Shown here piece by piece: positions 14,204 to 19,228 of a stretch of 19,228 nt of DNA. Both the position numbers and the translations under genes were made by a program. The stretch comes from Casp-Chloro-G3 sp002816715. GTDB lineage: Bacteria > Chloroflexota > Dehalococcoidia > Lucifugimonadales > UBA3495. Below the pieces are notes generated by a model. It saw nothing but the letters and a program-made list of their open reading frames with translations. It ran no database searches and was not told where the DNA came from. The stretch's first letter is position 1. Each line of letters opens with the position of its first letter. The stretch covers positions 1-19,228 of the forward strand of contig JAQBUV010000048.1 in NCBI GenBank assembly GCA_027623815.1, written 5' to 3'.

Positions 14204-15625
14204 CTACGTAAAAATAGCCTCTTTAATCGTCAGCACATCCTGCCGTAGCTGGTTGTCCTCGTTGATCTCCCCGTTAATCTTGCCCGCGCCGTGAATCACC
14301 GTGGCGTGGTCGCGGCCCCCCAGCAGGCGGCCCACCTGGGTCGGCGACATCTCCAACTCGTACATCAGCAGGTACATGACCACCTGGCGGGCCTGGGCCA
14401 CTTTCTTGGTGCGTCCCTTGCCCAGCAGTTCGTGGTCGGTCACCTTGAAGTGATGCGACACCTCTTCAATGATCCGCTCCGGGTCAATGGCGTGGCGGGC
14501 GGTATCGGCGGTCAGGTCGTCCAGCATACCGGAGGTGGAATCCAGGGTGATCGGCACGTTCATCATCTTGGAATAGGCCACCACCCGGTTCAGGCTGCCC
14601 TCCAACTCCCGCACGTTCTTCTGCACCCGCTTGGCAATTAACTCGATGATGCTCTCGTCCAGTTCCACGTGCAAATCCTCAGCCTTGGCGGAGAGGATGG
14701 CCATGCGGGTTTCCAGGTCGGGCGGCTGAATGTCGGCAATGAGTCCCCACTCGAACCGGGAGCGCAGCCGGTCTTCCAGCAGGGCCAGGGCCTTGGGCGG
14801 GCGGTCGGAGGTGATGACGATCTGGTGACCGGAGTTGTGCAGGTCGTTGAAGGTGTGGAAGAAACCTTCCTGGGTCTGCTCCTTGCCGCTCATAAATTGC
14901 ACGTCGTCGATCAGCAGAACCTCAACGCTGCGATAGCGGCTGCGGAACTCCTCGGTGGTGCGGTTGCGGATGGCCGATATGAACTCGTTGGTGAACTGCT
15001 CCGACGAGACGTACAGCACCGACAGACCCTTGCTGACGCAGGTCTGGCCGATGGCGTAGAGCAGGTGAGTCTTGCCCAGTCCGACGCCGGAGTAGAGGAA
15101 CAGGGGGTTGTAGGCGCGACCGGGAGCGTCAACGACGGCCCGCGCCGCGCTATAGGCCAGCCGGTTGGACGGGCCGACCACGTAGGACTCAAAGGTATAC
15201 TTGGGATTGAAGGCGAATTGCGTCGCCGCGTAGCCGTTGGCCGGTCGTGCATCTGGCATTGGGGCGTGATTTCCATTGGCCTGAGGGGAATCTTCAGTCT
15301 CTCCCTCTGGCAAAGGGGAGTCAAGGGAATCCACCGAAGGCCCGGCTTCCGCCAGCGCCGGTTCACCGCTTCTTACCTGAAACTGAATGTCCAGAACGTG
15401 GCCGGTTACCTTCTCCACCGTCTTCTGGATGTTCTGGTACATTCGCCGCTCCAGCCAGGCAATGGCAAAGGGCGTGGGGACTTCAACCACGAAGTGGGAG
15501 TTGTCGAAGTTAACCCCTTCGGTCTGCTTCAACCAGGTTTCAAACGTTGGCTTGTCCAGTTGAAGCTGCAACACACCCAAAGCGGCGCGCCAGACTTCCC
15601 GGGCCGATAGTTCTTTCATAGTCAT
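14204..15625 (-). CDS. dnaA: Chromosomal replication initiator DnaA
   Basis: DnaA binds DnaA boxes at oriC and opens the origin. Domain I is at 1-85. A low-complexity linker (86-135) leads to the AAA+ domain with Walker A SGVGLGKTHLL (from G180), Walker B VLLIDDVQF (D240-D241) and the box ITSDRPP. The C-terminal DNA-binding domain has LLGGRDHATVIHGAGK (434 onwards), which is diagnostic. The length of 473 residues is typical. The start is the ATG at 15625; the ATG at 15619 (M3) is an alternative. Part of the linker (about residues 100-114, SPLPEGE region) looks derived from a palindromic repeat. dnaN is not on the upstream side; genes here are unusual neighbours for dnaA. Confidence 0.97.
   Translation of the reverse strand: MTMKELSAREVWRAALGVLQLQLDKPTFETWLKQTEGVNFDNSHFVVEVPTPFAIAWLERRMYQNIQKTVEKVTGHVLDIQFQVRSGEPALAEAGPSVDSLDSPLPEGETEDSPQANGNHAPMPDARPANGYAATQFAFNPKYTFESYVVGPSNRLAYSAARAVVDAPGRAYNPLFLYSGVGLGKTHLLYAIGQTCVSKGLSVLYVSSEQFTNEFISAIRNRTTEEFRSRYRSVEVLLIDDVQFMSGKEQTQEGFFHTFNDLHNSGHQIVITSDRPPKALALLEDRLRSRFEWGLIADIQPPDLETRMAILSAKAEDLHVELDESIIELIAKRVQKNVRELEGSLNRVVAYSKMMNVPITLDSTSGMLDDLTADTARHAIDPERIIEEVSHHFKVTDHELLGKGRTKKVAQARQVVMYLLMYELEMSPTQVGRLLGGRDHATVIHGAGKINGEINEDNQLRQDVLTIKEAIFT
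15284..15328 (-). repeat. Decayed palindromic repeat inside the dnaA linker
   Basis: The + strand carries CTCCCTCTGGCAAAGGGGAG, which resembles the CTCCCCCTTGGCAAGGGGGAG-type core seen in other repeats of the window. It codes in frame for the stretch around DSPLPEGETEDSP in the unstructured domain II. The match is imperfect, so this is a tentative call. Confidence 0.4.
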
Positions 15626-15647
15626 AGTATTTTAATCATAGTATTTT
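15622..15647 (-). repeat. 12-bp direct repeat at the dnaA start
   Basis: TCATAGTATTTT occurs at 15622-15633 and 15636-15647, with a 14-bp period. It covers the dnaA start codon region, and on the minus strand each copy contains TACTATGA, so a -10-like TATGAT arises from the upstream copy. The flanking DNA to about 15700 is AT-rich. I see no clear DnaA box in the 211-bp gap 15626-15836 (one weak TTATGTATA at about 15698). Confidence 0.45.
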
Positions 15648-15836
15648 CATGGACGCAAAATCCCCATAATAAGTCCTATGATTAGACTACCAGTTTGGTT
15701 ATGTATAGGTGCAAGTAGATGCGCCTCAGGTTTCCGGTGGTTTTGGGTAACCGCCCAAATTCCCCATTGGCCGGGGGATGGACGAACGGAACTCACACTG
15801 AGACATTAGCGGGCGCTTTCAGGCTGCTTCAGGAAT

Positions 15837-16214
15837 CTACCCCTCACACCCAATCCCGTTGCCATCCGGGTCAAAGTTGTGCGGGTCTGGTGACAACACC
15901 CAGAAGTTTCGCTGTGCAATGTCCTCGCAGTCCAGCTCTGGCGGCGCGGGCGGGATGCATTTCTCCGGATAAGCTGGCGAACAGTTACTCGTGGCGTCGG
16001 GGTTGAGTTTCTCCATTGCATCCAACTGCCGCTGCAACTCCGGCCCAATTTTCTGAAGACGCTCAATAGTCTGGGACATGTCCACGTTCTGCAGTTCGCT
16101 GGGAACCGCTGGCGCAGAATCCAAACCGGAACAGGCGGCAATCAACAGCGTGAATGCGGCCAAGAAGAGAGTCGTGAGTATCGGTCGCCAGTAGTGTCGA
16201 TGCCAGTTCTGCAT
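15837..16214 (-). CDS. Lipoprotein with an Excalibur-type calcium-binding tail
   Basis: The 125-residue protein starts with a type II signal sequence: MQNWHRHYWR, a hydrophobic stretch and the lipobox LIAAC with C28, so it should be lipid-anchored outside the cytoplasm. A helical segment (about 42-70) follows. The C-terminus, LDCEDIAQRNFWV... then DPDGNGIGCEG, has the DxDxDGxxCE pattern of the Excalibur domain, a short extracellular calcium-binding motif. Its function is otherwise unknown. It is divergent from the oxidoreductase gene, and the 148-bp gap (16215-16362) must hold both promoters. Confidence 0.8.
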   Translation of the reverse strand: MQNWHRHYWRPILTTLFLAAFTLLIAACSGLDSAPAVPSELQNVDMSQTIERLQKIGPELQRQLDAMEKLNPDATSNCSPAYPEKCIPPAPPELDCEDIAQRNFWVLSPDPHNFDPDGNGIGCEG

Positions 16215-16362
16215 GTTAATCCTCGCTATGGAGAGTGCCTTTCCACCATATTGCAGCGGCGACTTAGGTGCAATTGTCCTGACACAGTGGTTTTTGGTGG
16301 AATTTTTGGTGATTTGGACTTATTATTGGTACCGGCACCAGACATCAGGAGGCACGCCCTAA

Positions 16363-17496
16363 ATGAAAGTCTATTATTTCAGCGAGTTTCCCTACCACGA
16401 GTACCCGGACGAAGAGGGGGAGAAGTACCCGTCGCTGCGGCTGACCTTCCCCAACACCTACTTCGACCCCAACGTCGCCAGCGGCCTGTTCAAACGCTAC
16501 TTCGACGAGTGCGTCCTGGCCGACGAGCTGGGCTACGACGGTATCATGCTCAATGAGCATCACAACACGCCATCGTGCATGAACGCCGCCACCAACCTCT
16601 CCGGCGCGGTGTTGGCCCGCATCACGCATAAGGCCAAAATCCTGATGCTGGGCAACATTCTGCCCATTCACGAGAACCCGGTGCGCCTGGCCGAAGAACT
16701 GGCGATGATCGATGTCATATCCGGCGGGCGGCTGATCTCCGGCTTCGTGCGGGGCACCGGCGTGGAAACCCTGGCCACCAACGGCAATCCCATGGACAAC
16801 CGGGGCCGCTTTGAGGAGTGTCATGACCTGGTAATCAAGACCTGGACCACGCCCGGCCCCTTCCGCTGGGAGGGCGAACACTACAACTTCCGGGTGGTCA
16901 ATCCCTGGATGGTGCCCCTCCAGAAGCCTCATCCGCCGGTCTGGGTGCCCGGCTCGGCCAGTCCCGAAACCGCCCAGTGGGCCGGACGGCACGGCTACAC
17001 CTACGTGGCCTTCCTCACCGACCTGGACGTGACCCAGGAACTGTTTGACTACTACCGGGAGGCTGCCACCGAAGCCGGCAAGACCAGCACGCCGGACAAC
17101 TTCGGCTATCTGCTCTGTTGCTACGTGGCCGAGACTCAGGAGAAGGCCGACGAGGAAGCCCAGCATTTTCTATGGCGCATGGGCACCACCACTCGCGGCC
17201 CGCGCGAGTACATGAACCCGGTGGGCTACCGCTCCACCGCCGGGCAGGCAGTGGCGGCCCGACGCCAGGGCGAGAAGCCGCTGGCCCAGCAGTCGTACCA
17301 GGAACTGAAGGACAACTACCATATCGTGGCCGGCACGCCAGACACAGTGCTGGAGAAGCTGGAGTACCTGCATCAGCGGTTGGGCATGGAGCACCTGATC
17401 TTCTACGGCCAGGAGTCGCGCATGTCCCATGAGGCCACCATGAGCAACATCGGCATGTTTGGCAAAGAGGTGCTCCCGGTAATTCAGGGGTGGTAG
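16363..17496 (+). CDS. LLM-class (luciferase-like) flavin-dependent oxidoreductase
   Basis: Members of this family are FMN- or F420-dependent monooxygenases or dehydrogenases with a TIM-barrel fold. The 377-residue protein shows the family features: ADELGYDGIMLNEHHNTP near the N-terminus, ILPIHENPVRLAEELAMIDVISGGRL, GFVRGTGVE, NRGRFEECHDLVIKTW, and later PPVWVPGSASPETAQWAG and HIVAGTPDTVLEKLEYL. The ATG at 16363 has AGGAGG at 16347-16352. The substrate cannot be predicted. Such enzymes are abundant in SAR202-type Chloroflexota, which fits the presumed host. Confidence 0.92.
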   Translation: MKVYYFSEFPYHEYPDEEGEKYPSLRLTFPNTYFDPNVASGLFKRYFDECVLADELGYDGIMLNEHHNTPSCMNAATNLSGAVLARITHKAKILMLGNILPIHENPVRLAEELAMIDVISGGRLISGFVRGTGVETLATNGNPMDNRGRFEECHDLVIKTWTTPGPFRWEGEHYNFRVVNPWMVPLQKPHPPVWVPGSASPETAQWAGRHGYTYVAFLTDLDVTQELFDYYREAATEAGKTSTPDNFGYLLCCYVAETQEKADEEAQHFLWRMGTTTRGPREYMNPVGYRSTAGQAVAARRQGEKPLAQQSYQELKDNYHIVAGTPDTVLEKLEYLHQRLGMEHLIFYGQESRMSHEATMSNIGMFGKEVLPVIQGW

Positions 17497-17504
17497 GGGA
17501 GTTA

Positions 17505-17575
17505 CTATGACCCCCTCTCTAGCTCTCCCCCTTACCAAGGGGGAGAGAACCAGTCCCATCCCCTGGGAGTGCTGA
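17505..17575 (+). repeat. Hairpin repeat between the oxidoreductase and ATPase genes
   Basis: A perfect 11-bp stem CTCTCCCCCTT/AAGGGGGAGAG (17523-17533 and 17537-17547) closes on the 3-base loop ACC. It belongs to the CCCCCTTGGCAAGGGGG-like group seen elsewhere in the window. Without a following T-run it is not a standard terminator. Confidence 0.7.
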
Positions 17576-17593
17576 TTAACCAAGGAGTCATCC

Positions 17594-19138
17594 GTGATAG
17601 AAGAAATTCATCTAACCTCTTTCAAAGGATTCCATGATTACACCCTGAAATGTTCACCCTTCACGATTCTAGTTGGCCCTAATAGTAGTGGAAAGACGAG
17701 CATACTTCAGGCCATACAATTTCTACACCAGATGGCGGTGTTCGTATTTGGAGGCGCTGAAAGCCCAAGTTTTGCCAATCCACAGTGGACATCAAATCCT
17801 TCCCGTCAGATTCAACGCTTCCATTCCGGGGATCCCGACGCCATTTGGCTCAACAAAACTACATCTGAACCATGCAAGGTCTCTGCAAAATTAAGCAATA
17901 ATTATGAGATGGTTCTGGAAATTGTTGAACGAAACCGATACATATTTGACGTACTAAAGGACGGAGTATCTACAAAAGCCAACATCGCCAATGACACCGA
18001 GAGCCAGAATACAATATCCTCCTTCTTTGATTTAGGACCACTATATGTCCCTCCGGTCGGATCTATATCACCGGTCGAGGCACAAATTCCATATCCTCAA
18101 CTCGCTGAGAGAATTGACAGAGGGCAAATTTCAGAAGTCTGGCGAAACAGAATTTACTGGTTATGGAATGATGGTAGGCAGCAAGAGTTCGATGAAATCA
18201 CAGCGATGATCCAAGAATATCTCCCGAATACGGCGGTTCTACGGCCTAGAATGACCCACGATAGCTCGCCTCAGATCAAGATAGAATTCCAAGAAGAAGG
18301 GATTACGTTTGATATTAGTATTAGCGGGGGCGGTCTACGAACCCTGCTAAATTTGGCTGTAGTACTGCGGTCCTCCGGCTCGAAGTGTTTCCTATTGGAC
18401 GAACCTGATGCCCACCTTCATGGGTCTTTGCAAAGAGCTATGGCCAGATTGCTGTTTGATTATGCCGAGGAAAATCACACCCAAGTATTCGTAGCGACGC
18501 ATGCGCCAGACTTCATTGCCGAAGTTCCCGTCGAATCCCTTGTTTGGATCAATCGGGACGAAAAGCACGGTATCCCTTGTAATGAGATTGGTCGGTTCTT
18601 AGTTGACCTTGGGGCTGTTACCAATTCGGAAGCAATCCGTGGATATGGTGCAAACAAAATATTATTTCTTGAGGGGTCTGTCGATCGTACTGTATTTAGC
18701 CGACTTTTGGAGCGATCCTCTGGGAAAAATCCTTTCACGGATAGTACTGTCATTATTGCCAAATTACCCAATGGGAAAAGCGATAGCAAAAATCTACACA
18801 GCTTTCAGAGACTTTTGAGGGATACATTTAAACTTGACGTGAGAATAGCCTGCATTGTGGATAATGACTATGGTTTGAGCGACACTCCTGTCTCAGATTT
18901 ACCAGAGCCGACTGCTCCCATAGTTCTTTCTTTAGAACGCAAAGAGATAGAAAACTACCTCCTTGACACTAATATAGTTCATGCAGCAGCAGCAGCGGCG
19001 GCGGCCGAGAAACGCCAGGGCTATTTACAAACAAATCCTATCCAAGCACCCAGCATTGAAGAAATTGATAGTGCACTTTCGAATATCCTTGACGATACAA
19101 CGGTACGTAACTCAGTTAAACACCAGGTGATTTATTGA
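17594..19138 (+). CDS. OLD-like AAA ATPase with TOPRIM domain, 3'-truncated by the IS
   Basis: The first 514 residues show an ABC/SMC-like ATPase: Walker A GPNSSGKT (28-35), a signature-like SISGGGLRTLLNLAVVL, Walker B FLLDEPDAHLH (D269-E270) and the H-loop ATHAPDF. A TOPRIM nuclease domain follows, with E360 in LFLEGSVD and the DND triad region at D423-N424-D425. This layout is that of OLD-family ATP-dependent nucleases, several of which defend against phages. The GTG at 17594 follows AAGGAG. The sequence is visibly AT-richer than its neighbours, hinting at acquisition by transfer. The stop TGA (19136-19138) is the first three bases of the IS, so the C-terminus is lost. Eight alanines from a GCA/GCG run lie near residues 461-468. 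Confidence 0.85.
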   Translation: MIEEIHLTSFKGFHDYTLKCSPFTILVGPNSSGKTSILQAIQFLHQMAVFVFGGAESPSFANPQWTSNPSRQIQRFHSGDPDAIWLNKTTSEPCKVSAKLSNNYEMVLEIVERNRYIFDVLKDGVSTKANIANDTESQNTISSFFDLGPLYVPPVGSISPVEAQIPYPQLAERIDRGQISEVWRNRIYWLWNDGRQQEFDEITAMIQEYLPNTAVLRPRMTHDSSPQIKIEFQEEGITFDISISGGGLRTLLNLAVVLRSSGSKCFLLDEPDAHLHGSLQRAMARLLFDYAEENHTQVFVATHAPDFIAEVPVESLVWINRDEKHGIPCNEIGRFLVDLGAVTNSEAIRGYGANKILFLEGSVDRTVFSRLLERSSGKNPFTDSTVIIAKLPNGKSDSKNLHSFQRLLRDTFKLDVRIACIVDNDYGLSDTPVSDLPEPTAPIVLSLERKEIENYLLDTNIVHAAAAAAAAEKRQGYLQTNPIQAPSIEEIDSALSNILDDTTVRNSVKHQVIY

Positions 19139-19228
19139 GGTGGACCCCATTGTTAGGACAGCGAAAGGGCCAAGTTAAGATAGTCTCCCGCTGGAAGGTC
19201 CGATGCCAAGTCACTGGATGATAACGCT
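19136..19228. mobile_element. Terminal fragment of the IS3-like element (right edge)
   Basis: This is the inverted twin of 1-80, starting TGAGGTGGACCCC and reading into the element. It continues 13 bases beyond the left copy, to the window end. Bases 19136-19138 supply the stop codon of the ATPase gene. The same end of the element lies at both window edges, pointing outward on opposite sides. Confidence 0.6.

Noticed and set aside
14669..15610. 313-residue open frame on + across dnaA
   Set aside because: It is antisense to a clear dnaA and has no recognisable domain or ribosome binding site.
15626..15836. Possible oriC next to dnaA
   Set aside because: Only one weak DnaA-box-like site is visible and there is no box cluster. 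The AT-rich part is short.
16345..17166. 273-residue open frame on the minus strand across the oxidoreductase
   Set aside because: It is antisense to a well-supported LLM-family gene and shows no family motifs.
17523..17547. Perfect 11-bp hairpin as an intrinsic terminator
   Set aside because: No T-run follows, and similar hairpins occur in other gaps and inside acs, so it fits a dispersed repeat better.

Overview
The window looks like one contig from an uncultured, fairly GC-rich bacterium, most likely a member of the Chloroflexota (Dehalococcoidia or SAR202-like). This placement is an inference. It rests on an archaellum-type ATPase inside a bacterial chemotaxis operon, a bacterial DnaA, an acetyl-CoA synthetase, a luciferase-like oxidoreductase, and many GC-rich palindromic intergenic repeats. 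No rRNA, tRNA or CRISPR array was seen.

Edges (1-80 and 19136-19228): the same sequence lies at both ends in inverted orientation and is identical over 81 bases. It ends in TG...CA and resembles an IS3-family terminus. On the left it cuts off the 5' part of cheA. On the right it cuts off the 3' part of an OLD-like ATPase/TOPRIM gene. The two genes borrow a start codon and a stop codon, respectively, from the element.

Chemotaxis region (66-8014, all on +): truncated cheA, cheC, cheD, cheY, an ArlH/FlaH-like ATPase, cheB, cheR, a protein with a degenerate HD-GYP domain, and a small zinc-ribbon protein. The last protein starts with a FliM/FliY-type CheY-binding motif but has no FliM body. CheA would phosphorylate CheY and CheB, CheR and CheB would set receptor methylation, CheC and CheD would handle dephosphorylation and deamidation, and ArlH would belong to an archaellum motor. 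I infer that the zinc-ribbon protein could be the adaptor between CheY-P and that motor. This is the most interesting hypothesis in the window.

Middle region (8026-14071): an MscS-type channel (-), a repeat-rich gap, a long pentapeptide-repeat protein encoded by an almost uniform 15-bp tandem array, acetyl-CoA synthetase carrying an in-frame copy of a palindromic repeat, and an arsenic pair: a cysteine-rich PadR regulator with a perfect sigma70 promoter, followed by an ArsM-type arsenite methyltransferase.

Right region (14204-19138): dnaA (-), an Excalibur-domain lipoprotein (-), an LLM-class flavin oxidoreductase (+), and the AT-richer, probably acquired ATPase/TOPRIM gene (+). Several dispersed hairpin repeat families sit in the gaps between these genes.
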